Assembly: GCF_014268815.2 (NCBI RefSeq)
Contig: NZ_JABWRE020000001.1
Location: forward strand, 5,001 to 69,000
Reading direction: 5' to 3'
Source of the DNA: Pseudomonas urmiensis
GTDB lineage: Bacteria; Pseudomonadota; Gammaproteobacteria; Pseudomonadales; Pseudomonadaceae
DNA: 64,000 nucleotides
The notes under the pieces: generated by a model
Told to the model about the DNA's origin: nothing
Database searches by the model: none
The model's input: only the letters and a program-made list of their open reading frames with translations
Part shown: positions 10,714 through 18,666 of the stretch, in pieces
Layout: every line of letters starts with the position of its first letter
How positions within the stretch are numbered: position 1 is the stretch's first letter
Translations under genes and position numbers: made by a program

Positions 10714-11960
10714 TCGCCTCAGCCAAGCGGGTTATCCGCCCGACCCTGCGCGCCGTGCTCGGTCGTGGGCATCTAAGCGCCGCACTGTTGGCGGTAGGTC
10801 TGGCGGGCGTTTCGGTAACCTTGCTAGGCGTCTTGGCTCTGCGCGTCTATGCCGACCACAACCTGCACCTGATCGCCCGCTCGATCAATTACACGGTGGA
10901 AGCCGCAGTGGTGTTCGATGACCGCGCTGCAGCCAACGAGGCCCTAGTGACGATCGCCGGCACCGAAGAGGTCGCCGATGCCAAGGTGTTCAACAACGAC
11001 GGTGAGGAGTTGGCCCACTGGCAGCGTGAGGATGACGGCGTGCTCGCGCCGCTTGAAGCCATGGTCGCCAGCACCTTGCTCGAGCAGCCGATCAATCTGC
11101 CGATCATGCATCAGCAGCAAAAGGTCGGGCATATCGAGTTGATCGGCCAGGGCCGCAGCCTGCTGCGTTTCCTGCTCAGTGGTCTGGCCGGGGTGGTGCT
11201 GTGCACCATGCTCAGCGCACTGGTTGCCAGCTACCTGTCGCGGCGCTTGCTGGGCGACATCATCCGCCCGTTGCGCAGCCTGGCTAGCGTGGCCCATGCC
11301 GCACGTCGCGAGCGCAGCTTCGACCGGCGCGTCCCCGAGGCGCAGATTGCTGAGCTGAACGAGCTGGGCAACGACTTCAACGCCTTGCTCGACGAGCTGG
11401 AAACCTGGCAGAGCCATCTGCAGAGCGAGAACGAGACCTTGGCTCATCTGGCCAGCCACGACAGCTTGACCGGCCTGCCCAACCGCGCCTTCTTCGAAGG
11501 CCGGGTCAGTCGCAGCCTGCGCAACGCGGCCCGGGAGCAGGAGCATCTGGCGCTGCTGTTCCTCGACAGCGATCACTTCAAGCAGATCAACGACAGCCTC
11601 GGCCACGCGGTGGGCGATGAAGTGCTGATCAGTGTGGCCAACCGCATCCGCGCGCAACTGCGCGAGCACGACCTGGTCGCACGGCTCGGTGGCGATGAGT
11701 TCGCGGTACTGCTGACCCCGCTGCACTCGCGCGAAGATGCCGAGCGCATCGCGGAAAAAATCGTCACCAGCATGAAGCTGCCAATTCAACTCGACGATGG
11801 CGACAGCCTCACCACCTCGCTCAGCGTAGGCATCGCCTACTACCCGGACGATGGCCAAGACCCGGCCAGTCTACTCAACGCCGCTGACGCGGCGATGTAC
11901 CAGGCCAAGCGCAAGCGCCGTGGCCATTGGCAAGTGGCGCATACGGAACGTGGCGCTTGA
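10710..11960 (+). CDS. yfiN: Inner-membrane diguanylate cyclase YfiN (TpbB)
   Basis: YfiN makes c-di-GMP from two GTP and drives biofilm and small-colony phenotypes when YfiR releases it. The 416-aa protein has TM1 at about 24-46, a periplasmic CHASE8-like sensor region, TM2 at about 150-175, a HAMP linker and a C-terminal GGDEF domain. The active-site sequence is RLGGDEFAVLL. An inhibitory I-site RxxD (REHD) stands exactly 5 residues before GGDEF, so product feedback should work. The substrate-binding core SLTGLPNRAFFE is also present. It is translationally coupled to yfiR and 21 nt upstream of yfiB. Confidence 0.95.
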   Translation: MIASAKRVIRPTLRAVLGRGHLSAALLAVGLAGVSVTLLGVLALRVYADHNLHLIARSINYTVEAAVVFDDRAAANEALVTIAGTEEVADAKVFNNDGEELAHWQREDDGVLAPLEAMVASTLLEQPINLPIMHQQQKVGHIELIGQGRSLLRFLLSGLAGVVLCTMLSALVASYLSRRLLGDIIRPLRSLASVAHAARRERSFDRRVPEAQIAELNELGNDFNALLDELETWQSHLQSENETLAHLASHDSLTGLPNRAFFEGRVSRSLRNAAREQEHLALLFLDSDHFKQINDSLGHAVGDEVLISVANRIRAQLREHDLVARLGGDEFAVLLTPLHSREDAERIAEKIVTSMKLPIQLDDGDSLTTSLSVGIAYYPDDGQDPASLLNAADAAMYQAKRKRRGHWQVAHTERGA

Positions 11961-11981
11961 CGTGAAAAAAAGGAGCTAGCC

Positions 11982-12479
11982 GTGATTCACCCGTTTTCCC
12001 AACTGCGTTTTCCTTTGCTGGCCATGCTGCTGGCGCTATTGACCCTGGGGGGTTGCCAGAGCGTGCCTCAGGGCCTGACGGCCGAGCAGGTGGCCGTGCT
12101 CAAGCGCGAGGGGTTCGCCCCGACCGAGGAGGGCTGGGCGTTCGATCTGTCTGGCAAGGTGCTGTTCGGCAGTGACCTGGACAGCCTCAATAGCCAGAGT
12201 CAGGACATCGTCGAACGCATTGGCAAGGCCTTGTTGAGCGTTGATATCCAGCGCGTGCGCGTTGACGGTCACACCGATGCATCGGGTAAGGCCGCCTACA
12301 ACCAGCAACTGTCCGAGCGCCGTGCGCAGAGCGTGGCCAAGGCTTTGGTGGGCATCGGCATGCAGCCACAGAACATCCAGACCCGGGGTATGGGGAGTAG
12401 CCAGCCGGTGGCGGATAACAGCACCAGCAGTGGGCGGACCGAGAACCGGCGGGTGTCGATCGTGGTGGCGTCTGATTGA
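11982..12479 (+). CDS. yfiB: OmpA-family outer-membrane lipoprotein YfiB
   Basis: YfiB is an outer-membrane lipoprotein that sequesters YfiR at the cell envelope and so activates YfiN. The 165-aa product starts with GTG at 11982, with an AGGAG site 6 nt upstream. The signal peptide ends in the lipobox LGGC (Cys about residue 25). The C-terminal OmpA-like peptidoglycan-binding domain carries the signature VRVDGHTDASGKAAYNQQLS and SERRAQSVAKAL. It is the third gene of the yfiRNB operon. Confidence 0.93.
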   Translation: MIHPFSQLRFPLLAMLLALLTLGGCQSVPQGLTAEQVAVLKREGFAPTEEGWAFDLSGKVLFGSDLDSLNSQSQDIVERIGKALLSVDIQRVRVDGHTDASGKAAYNQQLSERRAQSVAKALVGIGMQPQNIQTRGMGSSQPVADNSTSSGRTENRRVSIVVASD

Positions 12480-12502
12480 GTCAAGTTGTCGCTTAAATCA
12501 TT

Positions 12503-12562
12503 GGGGCCCGCTTTGCGGCCCTTCGGGGCGCCTAACCGAAGCGAAGGGCTGCGAAGCAGCCC
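12503..12562. terminator. Convergent hairpin region between yfiB and the LysR gene
   Basis: Two GC-rich hairpins lie between convergent stop codons: an imperfect one at about 12503-12521 (gggcccgc / gcggccc) and a perfect one at 12546-12562 (gggctgc-gaa-gcagccc). A long U-tract is missing, so termination efficiency is uncertain, but the position suits a bidirectional terminator. Confidence 0.55.
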
Positions 12563-12592
12563 CAGAATCTTAAGTGCAAGGCAGTGGAATAT

Positions 12593-13543
12593 TCACTCGC
12601 GAGCAAAACGCATTTCACGCGTATCGCCCATCAACAACGGCGCATTCGCCTCGGTCACTTCGCGGATGTAATCCCACAGCAAGGTAATGCGCTTGAGCTT
12701 GCGCAGATCCTCCCGGCAATACATCCAAAACTGCCGGGTAATGTCCACTTCCCCAGGCAAAACGGTAATCAAACGCGGATCCTGCGCCGCCAGGAAGCAC
12801 GGCAGAATCGCCAGCCCACGCCCTTGCAGCGCCGCCGTGTATTGGGCAATGACACTGGTGCTGCGCAAATGCGCATGGGCGTTGGGGATCAAGTTGGCCA
12901 GGTACAACAGCTCCGAGCTGAAGGCCAGATCGTCGACGTAGCTGATGAACGGATGAGCGGCCAGGTCGCTGACTTGGCGGATCGGCTCGTGGCTGTCGAG
13001 GTAGTCCTGCGTTGCATAGAGCCGCAAGCGGTAGTCACACAACTTGCAGCACACGTATGGCCCATGCTCGGGCCGCTCCAGGGCGATGACAATGTCCGCC
13101 TCGCGCTTGGACAGGCTGATGAAGTGCGGCAGCGGCAGGATATCCACCGAGATCGCCGGCCACGCATCGACGAAGTGGCTCAGCTGCGGGGTGACGAAAA
13201 AGCTGCCGAAGCCCTCGGTGCAGCCCATGCGCACATGCCCGGACAACGCCACGCCCGACCCTGACACCTGCTCGCACGCCATGTGCAGCGTGCTTTCGAT
13301 CGACTCGGCATAGCCCAGCAAGCGCTGGCCCTCGGCCGTCAGGACGAAGCCGTTGGTCCGCGACTTTTCGAACAGCAAGGTGCCCAACGCGCCCTCCAGC
13401 GAGCTGATCCGTCGCGACACCGTGGTGTAGTCGACGCTCAAGCGTTTGGCCGCGCTGCTGGCCTTGCGGGTGCGCGCCACTTCAAGAAAGAACTTCAGGT
13501 CGTCCCAGTTCAGCGACCCGAGGGAGGTGAGGTCTTTTTGCAT
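12593..13543 (-). CDS. LysR-family regulator divergent from mmsAB
   Basis: This is a LysR-type transcription factor of about 316 aa. The N-terminal winged helix-turn-helix reads [20 protein letters not shown] and [15 protein letters not shown], followed by a substrate-binding domain. The frame is open back to 13585, but ATG at 13543 gives the family-like start [20 protein letters not shown]. It is transcribed away from mmsA with 120 nt between the starts, the usual arrangement for a LysR activator of the neighbouring operon. The likely inducer is a valine or beta-alanine catabolite, which is inference from context. In P. aeruginosa mmsAB is controlled by the AraC-type MmsR, so the name mmsR is not used here. 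Confidence 0.88.
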   Translation of the reverse strand: MQKDLTSLGSLNWDDLKFFLEVARTRKASSAAKRLSVDYTTVSRRISSLEGALGTLLFEKSRTNGFVLTAEGQRLLGYAESIESTLHMACEQVSGSGVALSGHVRMGCTEGFGSFFVTPQLSHFVDAWPAISVDILPLPHFISLSKREADIVIALERPEHGPYVCCKLCDYRLRLYATQDYLDSHEPIRQVSDLAAHPFISYVDDLAFSSELLYLANLIPNAHAHLRSTSVIAQYTAALQGRGLAILPCFLAAQDPRLITVLPGEVDITRQFWMYCREDLRKLKRITLLWDYIREVTEANAPLLMGDTREMRFARE

Positions 13544-13574
13544 GATGATCCGGTTTTTTTGTGCGTTCTTGTTG

Positions 13575-13588
13575 GATGTTTGCACATC
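13575..13588. promoter_or_regulatory. Candidate LysR operator in the mmsA upstream region
   Basis: The dyad gatgt-ttgc-acatc has perfect 5-bp arms. It lies between the divergent LysR gene and mmsA, about 76 nt before the mmsA start, where LysR recognition sites usually sit. Assignment rests on symmetry and position only. Confidence 0.4.
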
Positions 13589-13663
13589 TATACTCGAAAT
13601 CAGCGCCTAGACGCCACCTCGCGTTGGCGATCTCGTCCCACAATAATTCCAAGGAGAGCGCAG

Positions 13664-15190
13664 ATGAACGCACCTCAAACCCCCACCCAGGCCACAGTCG
13701 AGCAGGTCAAACTGCTGATCGACGGGCAATGGGTCGAATCTAAAACCAGCGAGTGGCGCGATATCGTCAACCCGGCCACCCAGCAAGTGCTGGCGCGTGT
13801 GCCGTTCGCCACCGTGGAGGAAGTCGACGCCGCCGTAGCCGCTGCCCAGCGCGCTTTCGTCAGCTGGCGCGACACCCCGATCGGCGCACGCATGCGCATC
13901 ATGCTCAAGCTGCAAGCGCTGATCCGCGAACACACCAAGCGCATCGCCCAAACCCTCAGCGCCGAGCAGGGCAAGACCCTGGCTGACGCTGAGGGCGATA
14001 TCTTCCGTGGCCTGGAAGTGGTCGAGCACGCCGCGTCCATCGGCACCCTGCAAATGGGCGAGTTCGCCGAGAACGTCGCAGGCGGCGTCGATACCTACAC
14101 CTTGCGCCAGCCGATCGGTGTATGCGCCGGTATTACGCCATTCAACTTCCCGGCGATGATTCCGCTGTGGATGTTCCCGATGGCTATCGTGTGTGGCAAC
14201 ACCTTCGTCCTCAAGCCGTCCGAGCAGGACCCGCTGTCGACCATGCTGCTGGTCGAGCTGGCGCTGGAGGCTGGCGTTCCTGCTGGTGTGCTGAACGTGG
14301 TGCATGGCGGCAAGCAGGTGGTCGATGCGATCTGCACGCACAAGGACATCAAGGCGATCTCGTTCGTCGGCTCCACCGAAGTCGGCACCCACGTGTACAA
14401 CCTGGGCAGCCAGCACGGCAAGCGCGTGCAATCGATGATGGGCGCCAAGAACCACGCCGTGGTATTGCCTGACGCCAACCGCACGCAAACTGTCAACGCC
14501 CTGGTGGGAGCTGCCTTTGGCGCTGCCGGCCAGCGCTGCATGGCAACCTCGGTGGCCGTGCTGGTCGGCAAGGCCCGTGAATGGCTGCCAGACATCAAGG
14601 CTGCGGCGAGCCAGCTCAAGGTCAACGCCGGTTGCGAGCCGGGCACCGATGTCGGTCCGGTGGTTTCCAAGCGCGCCAAGGAGCGTGTGCTGGGCCTGAT
14701 CGAGAGCGGCATCCAGGAAGGCGCCAAGCTTGAGCTGGACGGCCGCGGCGTGACGGTGCCGGGCTATGAACAAGGCAACTTCGTCGGCCCAACCCTGTTC
14801 TCCGGGGTGACTACCGACATGCAGGTCTACACCCAGGAAATCTTTGGCCCGGTGCTGGTGACCCTGGAGGTCGATACCCTCGATGAGGCTATCGCCCTGG
14901 TCAACGCCAACCCGTTCGGCAATGGCACTGGCCTGTTCACCCAGAGCGGCGCTGCGGCGCGCAAATTCCAGAGCGAGATCGACATCGGCCAGGTCGGTAT
15001 CAACATCCCGATTCCGGTGCCCGTGCCGTACTTCAGCTTCACCGGATCGCGTGGCTCCAAGCTCGGCGACCTCGGCCCGTACGGCAAGCAGGTGGTGCAG
15101 TTCTACACGCAGACCAAGACGGTCACCGCACGCTGGTTCGACGACGACAGCGTCAACGACGGCGTGAACACCACCATCAGCCTGCGCTAA
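13664..15190 (+). CDS. mmsA: CoA-acylating methylmalonate-semialdehyde dehydrogenase
   Basis: MmsA oxidises methylmalonate semialdehyde to propionyl-CoA, and malonate semialdehyde to acetyl-CoA, in valine, thymine and beta-alanine breakdown. It uses NAD+ and CoA. The product is 508 aa, the family length. The catalytic cysteine lies in [17 protein letters not shown] (Cys about 292), and the Rossmann/cofactor region includes [10 protein letters not shown]. The frame is open from 13283, but ATG at 13664 follows an AAGGAGAG ribosome site and starts with the expected MNAPQTPT. mmsB follows after 10 nt. The CoA-dependent branch of the ALDH family is assigned by overall similarity to MmsA. Confidence 0.95.
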   Translation: MNAPQTPTQATVEQVKLLIDGQWVESKTSEWRDIVNPATQQVLARVPFATVEEVDAAVAAAQRAFVSWRDTPIGARMRIMLKLQALIREHTKRIAQTLSAEQGKTLADAEGDIFRGLEVVEHAASIGTLQMGEFAENVAGGVDTYTLRQPIGVCAGITPFNFPAMIPLWMFPMAIVCGNTFVLKPSEQDPLSTMLLVELALEAGVPAGVLNVVHGGKQVVDAICTHKDIKAISFVGSTEVGTHVYNLGSQHGKRVQSMMGAKNHAVVLPDANRTQTVNALVGAAFGAAGQRCMATSVAVLVGKAREWLPDIKAAASQLKVNAGCEPGTDVGPVVSKRAKERVLGLIESGIQEGAKLELDGRGVTVPGYEQGNFVGPTLFSGVTTDMQVYTQEIFGPVLVTLEVDTLDEAIALVNANPFGNGTGLFTQSGAAARKFQSEIDIGQVGINIPIPVPVPYFSFTGSRGSKLGDLGPYGKQVVQFYTQTKTVTARWFDDDSVNDGVNTTISLR

Positions 15191-15200
15191 GGAGGCCCCC

Positions 15201-16088
15201 ATGCGCATTGCATTCATCGGTCTGGGCAACATGGGCGCGCCTATGGCGCGCAACCTGATCAAGGCCGGCCATCAGCTGAACCTGTTCGATTTGAACAAGA
15301 CCGTGCTGGCTGAGCTTGCCGAACTGGGCGGGCAGATCAGCGCCTCGCCCAAGGACGCTGCCGCCGCCAGCGAGCTGGTCATCACCATGCTCCCGGCTGC
15401 CGCCCATGTGCGCAGCGTGTATTTGAACGAAGACGGGGTATTGGCCGGGGTAAAACCGGGCACGCCGACAGTCGATTGCAGCACCATCGATCCGCAGACC
15501 GCGCGTGATGTTTCCAAGGCGGCCGCCGCCAAGGGCGTGGACATGGGCGATGCGCCGGTATCAGGCGGCACCGGTGGCGCAGCAGCAGGCACCCTGACCT
15601 TCATGGTCGGCGCCAGTGCCGAGCTGTTCGCCACGCTGGAGCCGGTGCTCAAGCAGATGGGGCGCAATATCGTCCATTGCGGCGAGGTGGGTACCGGGCA
15701 GATCGCCAAGATCTGCAACAACCTGCTGCTGGGCATCTCGATGATCGGCGTGTCCGAGGCCATGGCCTTGGGCAACGCGCTGGGGATCGATACCAAGGTG
15801 CTGGCCGGCATCATCAACAGCTCGACTGGGCGTTGCTGGAGTTCGGATACCTATAACCCGTGGCCGGGGGTGATCGACAGTGCCCCGGCGGCCCGTGGCT
15901 ATACCGGCGGCTTTGGCGCTGAGTTGATGCTCAAGGACCTGGGGCTGGCCACCGAGGCGGCGCGTCAGGCGCACCAGCCGGTAATTCTCGGTGCGGTGGC
16001 ACAGCAGCTGTATCAGGCCATGAGCCTGCGCGGTGAAGGCGGCAAAGACTTCTCGGCCATCGTCGAGGGTTATCGCAAGAAAGACTGA
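15201..16088 (+). CDS. mmsB: 3-hydroxyisobutyrate dehydrogenase
   Basis: MmsB oxidises 3-hydroxyisobutyrate to methylmalonate semialdehyde, the substrate of MmsA, so the two genes encode consecutive steps of valine catabolism. The 295-aa protein has the beta-hydroxyacid dehydrogenase signature FIGLGNMGAPMARNLIKAGH at its N-terminus (NAD-binding), the substrate loop DAPVSGGTGGAAAGTL, and the catalytic lysine in GQIAKICNNLLLG near residue 170. A strong AAGGAGG site lies just before ATG 15201. Only 10 nt separate it from mmsA. Confidence 0.95.
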   Translation: MRIAFIGLGNMGAPMARNLIKAGHQLNLFDLNKTVLAELAELGGQISASPKDAAAASELVITMLPAAAHVRSVYLNEDGVLAGVKPGTPTVDCSTIDPQTARDVSKAAAAKGVDMGDAPVSGGTGGAAAGTLTFMVGASAELFATLEPVLKQMGRNIVHCGEVGTGQIAKICNNLLLGISMIGVSEAMALGNALGIDTKVLAGIINSSTGRCWSSDTYNPWPGVIDSAPAARGYTGGFGAELMLKDLGLATEAARQAHQPVILGAVAQQLYQAMSLRGEGGKDFSAIVEGYRKKD

Positions 16089-16129
16089 GCAACGAGGTGG
16101 GCTTCATCTTGATCGCGGCTCGAACGACT

Positions 16130-16182
16130 CTCCCCCTGTAACTGCGCACCTGGGGGAGGGGCGTTTGAGCTGCGATTTTTTT
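16130..16182 (+). terminator. Hairpin after mmsB
   Basis: An inverted repeat with arms ctccccc and gggggag lies in the convergent gap after mmsB and is followed further on by a run of T (gcgatttttttcgc). It probably ends the mmsAB transcript. Coordinates are approximate and the stem is imperfect. Confidence 0.45.
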
Positions 16183-16211
16183 CGCTTGGTTGAGCAGCTT
16201 GGGAGCGCTAA

Positions 16212-16556
16212 TCAGGCGAAGACGAAGTATTTGCGTACCGTCTCGACCACTTCCCAGGTGCCCTTCATCCCGGGTTCGATGACAAAGACATCACCCGCTT
16301 TCAGGTGCTTTGGCTCTTCACCTTCGGGGGTGATGATGCAGTAGCCGTCGAGGAAGTGGCAGAACTCCCATTTGTCGTAATTGACCTCGAACTTGCCTGG
16401 GGTGCAGATCCAGGTGCCCATGATCTTGCTGCCGTCAGCCGACAGGTAGGCGTTGAGGTTGACGGTGTGCGGATCGCCGCCAATGCGCTTCCACTTGGTG
16501 GCGTCGACCACCGGAGTCGGGCAGGTTTCGCGCAGGACGGTGATGAAATCGGACAT
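16212..16556 (-). CDS. Cupin-fold protein (DUF861/cupin_3 type)
   Basis: This small 114-aa cytosolic protein has one cupin domain. It shows the pattern of the cupin_3 (EutQ-like) family: GTWICTPGKFEVNYDKWEFC in the first motif, FLDGYCIITPEG, then HLKAGDVFVIEPGMKGTW in the second. Several classical metal-binding histidines of canonical cupins are replaced, which is common in this subfamily. There is no signal peptide. It stands alone between mmsB (convergent) and the lipid-type cluster, about 110 nt downstream of that cluster. The substrate is unknown; a sugar- or amine-related isomerase or binding role is possible. Confidence 0.75.
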   Translation of the reverse strand: MSDFITVLRETCPTPVVDATKWKRIGGDPHTVNLNAYLSADGSKIMGTWICTPGKFEVNYDKWEFCHFLDGYCIITPEGEEPKHLKAGDVFVIEPGMKGTWEVVETVRKYFVFA

Positions 16557-16666
16557 GGCAGGTTTCCTGTTGGTGGGTTCGAAGACTCATCACCATAGGG
16601 CTATCGACCTCGGCCCAGTTGCCTGGGCTCGACGTCCACCTGCCTGGTCGCGCTATGCCCGGCTGA

Positions 16667-17599
16667 TCAGGCCCACCAGTAGCGCACGAAGTGAAAGAAC
16701 ACCGGCGCTGCGAAGCACACTGAATCCATCCGGTCGAGCATGCCGCCATGGCCTTCGATCATGTGGCCCCAGTCTTTGACCCCGCGATCACGCTTGATCG
16801 CCGACATCACCAGGCCGCCGAAGAAACCCATGGCATTGACCGTCAGTGCCATCAGCGCCGCCTGCCAGAAGCTGAACGGGGTGATCCAGCACAGCGCCGC
16901 GCCGACCAGGGTGGCCAGGGCCACGCCGCCGAGCAGGCCTTCGAGGGTCTTGGACGGCGACAGGTTGGGCGCCACCTTGCGCTTGCCGAACAATTTGCCG
17001 CACACGTACTGCAGCACGTCGCTGATCTGCACCACCAGGATCAGCCAGGCGATTAGCAGCAGGTTGCGGCCCTCGAAACCGGGAATATCCAGGGTCAACA
17101 GCGCAGGCACCGAGGACAAGCAATAGACCGCGATCATCAGGCCCCACTGCACCTTCGAGGCGCGCTCGAGAAAGCGCGTGGTATCACCGCCGAAGCTGGC
17201 CAGGATCGGCAGGAACAGGAACAGATAGACCGGAATGAAAATGCTGAACAGCCCATACCAGTCCATCGCGATCAGCAGGTACTGCACCGGCAGTGCCACG
17301 TAGAACGCCGCCACCAAGGCCGGGTAGTCGCCGCGTCGGGTCGGGGTCAGGGTCATGAACTCGCGCAGCGCATAGAACGACACGCAGTAGAACAGCACGA
17401 TGACGCCGTACTTGCCGAACAGGAAGGCGATGCCGATCACCAGCACCATCACCCACCAGGCGTTGATCCGCGCGTTGAGGTTGTCGATGACTGCGTGCGG
17501 CGCCGGGCCCGCGCGCCACTTGAGCAGGCGGCCGATGACGCTGGCGAGCAGCAGCAGGGCGCCGATACCGGCGAACAGGGCATAGGTGTTGTGGTCCAT
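16667..17599 (-). CDS. ynbB: CDP-diglyceride synthetase-like cytidylyltransferase (YnbB-like)
   Basis: This CdsA-family integral membrane protein (310 aa, about 8 hydrophobic segments) should transfer CMP from CTP to phosphatidate or a related lipid phosphate. The C-terminal CDS signature is complete: SAIKRDRGVKDWGHMIEGH followed by GGMLDRMDS. It differs from the housekeeping CdsA, which lies with bamA/lpx genes elsewhere in pseudomonads, and it matches YnbB of the E. coli ynbABCD locus by type and neighbours. The start ATG at 17599 is 1 nt from the stop of the upstream acyltransferase gene. It is the last gene of the six-gene minus-strand cluster. Confidence 0.85.
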   Translation of the reverse strand: MDHNTYALFAGIGALLLLASVIGRLLKWRAGPAPHAVIDNLNARINAWWVMVLVIGIAFLFGKYGVIVLFYCVSFYALREFMTLTPTRRGDYPALVAAFYVALPVQYLLIAMDWYGLFSIFIPVYLFLFLPILASFGGDTTRFLERASKVQWGLMIAVYCLSSVPALLTLDIPGFEGRNLLLIAWLILVVQISDVLQYVCGKLFGKRKVAPNLSPSKTLEGLLGGVALATLVGAALCWITPFSFWQAALMALTVNAMGFFGGLVMSAIKRDRGVKDWGHMIEGHGGMLDRMDSVCFAAPVFFHFVRYWWA

Positions 17600-17600
17600 C

Positions 17601-18224
17601 TCAGGCTTCCTTGGGGGCCAGGTTCAGCAGAGCCTGGCGGGCCCGCTCGAGAAATGCGTGCTTGCCTTCAGCGGCGTCCAGGTGCAGTGGCTCGCCAAAG
17701 CTCAGGGTGCACAACAGTGGCAGCGGCAGGGCGCGGCCCTTGGGCATGACTCGGTTGAGGTTGGCGATCCACACCGGCACCAGTTCGATACTCGGATTGC
17801 CAGCGGCGAGGTGGAACAGGCCGCTTTTGAACGGCAGCAACGGCTCATCAGTGAGGTTGCGCGTGCCCTCGGGGAAGAAGATCAGCGAATCACCGGCGGC
17901 CAGGGCGTCCAGCACCGGCTGCAAGGGATTGTCGTGCGGCTCGCTCTGCTGGCGATCGATCAGCACGCCATTGAACACCTTGCGAATGACGAAATCGCGC
18001 AGCCCAGGCTTGGCCCAGTAGTCGGCGCCAGCCACCGGCCGGGTTCGCTGGCGCAAAGGGGCTGGCAGCGAAGCCCACAGCAGGACGAAGTCGCCATGGC
18101 TGCTGTGGTTGGCGAAGTACAGGCGCTGCACCGGTTGTGGTGTGCAGCCCAGCCACAGGGCGCGGGCGCCCGTGATCAGGCGGGCGGCGGAGGTGATGGC
18201 AAAGGCAGTCAGGGCGGCGAGCAT
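17601..18224 (-). CDS. PlsC-like 1-acylglycerol-3-phosphate acyltransferase
   Basis: This glycerophospholipid acyltransferase homologue has 207 aa, shorter than many PlsC. Catalytic motif I, NHSSHGD (HX4D), lies near residue 38-43, and motif III FPEGTRN near residue 110. A hydrophobic N-terminus suggests membrane association. Its place between a CdsA-like gene (1 nt downstream) and a small membrane-protein gene (10 nt upstream) suggests that it acylates the lysophospholipid or alcohol phosphate that YnbB-like activates. E. coli ynbABCD has no such acyltransferase gene, so this is an addition to the locus. Substrate is inferred. Confidence 0.85.
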   Translation of the reverse strand: MLAALTAFAITSAARLITGARALWLGCTPQPVQRLYFANHSSHGDFVLLWASLPAPLRQRTRPVAGADYWAKPGLRDFVIRKVFNGVLIDRQQSEPHDNPLQPVLDALAAGDSLIFFPEGTRNLTDEPLLPFKSGLFHLAAGNPSIELVPVWIANLNRVMPKGRALPLPLLCTLSFGEPLHLDAAEGKHAFLERARQALLNLAPKEA

Positions 18225-18234
18225 GGCACGGTTC

Positions 18235-18666
18235 TTATCCGATAAATGGGAGTGTCAGCAGGGTAGTCAGTACTAGCGCGACCTGCAGGCCCAGGCACAG
18301 CGCCTGACGGCGCAACAGGGCGAGCGCGGCCTGGCTGCGACTGGGCCAGTCGCGCGGGTCGCTGGCGTTAGCTTTCAAGTTGAGGTCGAACAGGGCGCGG
18401 TCGAGTTGTTGGGTGGCCGTCGTCAGGTCGGTGCTGTTGGCGAGGTAAGCGAATAGCTCGGCGTCCAGTGCTACACGGATCGCCCAGTACTTGTGCAGCA
18501 GGCCCAGGCAAACCAGCAGGATGCACAGCGCACTGGCCAGTGCCGGCAACGCCAGCCCCAGCAGCGGCGCCAGGGCATAGGCCAAGGCCAGCAGGCTGAT
18601 GCCGTCAGCGACGCGCTCCAACTGCTGACCGCGGGCGAGCAGGGTGGCGACCAGATGCAGGTTCAT
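18235..18666 (-). CDS. Small membrane protein of the ynb-like cluster
   Basis: I do not recognise this 143-aa protein. It has two adjacent hydrophobic segments (about 22-38 and 42-58) and one at the C-terminus (about 122-142). Between them lies a polar, alanine-rich region (about 65-118), probably cytoplasmic and helical. The start overlaps the stop of the phosphatase gene by 4 nt, and the PlsC-like gene follows after 10 nt, so it is translated as part of the cluster. A scaffold or accessory role in the membrane enzyme set is possible but not shown. Confidence 0.75.
   Translation of the reverse strand: MNLHLVATLLARGQQLERVADGISLLALAYALAPLLGLALPALASALCILLVCLGLLHKYWAIRVALDAELFAYLANSTDLTTATQQLDRALFDLNLKANASDPRDWPSRSQAALALLRRQALCLGLQVALVLTTLLTLPFIG

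Noticed and set aside
13640..13650. Possible Crc motif before mmsA (acaataattcc)
   Set aside because: It has only two good AAN triplets; too weak compared with the motifs before ggt and in cstA.
13283..13663. N-terminal extension of the mmsA frame
   Set aside because: It would overlap the divergent LysR gene; the ATG at 13664 has a strong ribosome site and the expected N-terminus.
13607..15262. 551-codon open frame on the minus strand
   Set aside because: It is antisense to mmsA, which has an intact catalytic site and good start; no protein family was recognised in the antisense frame.
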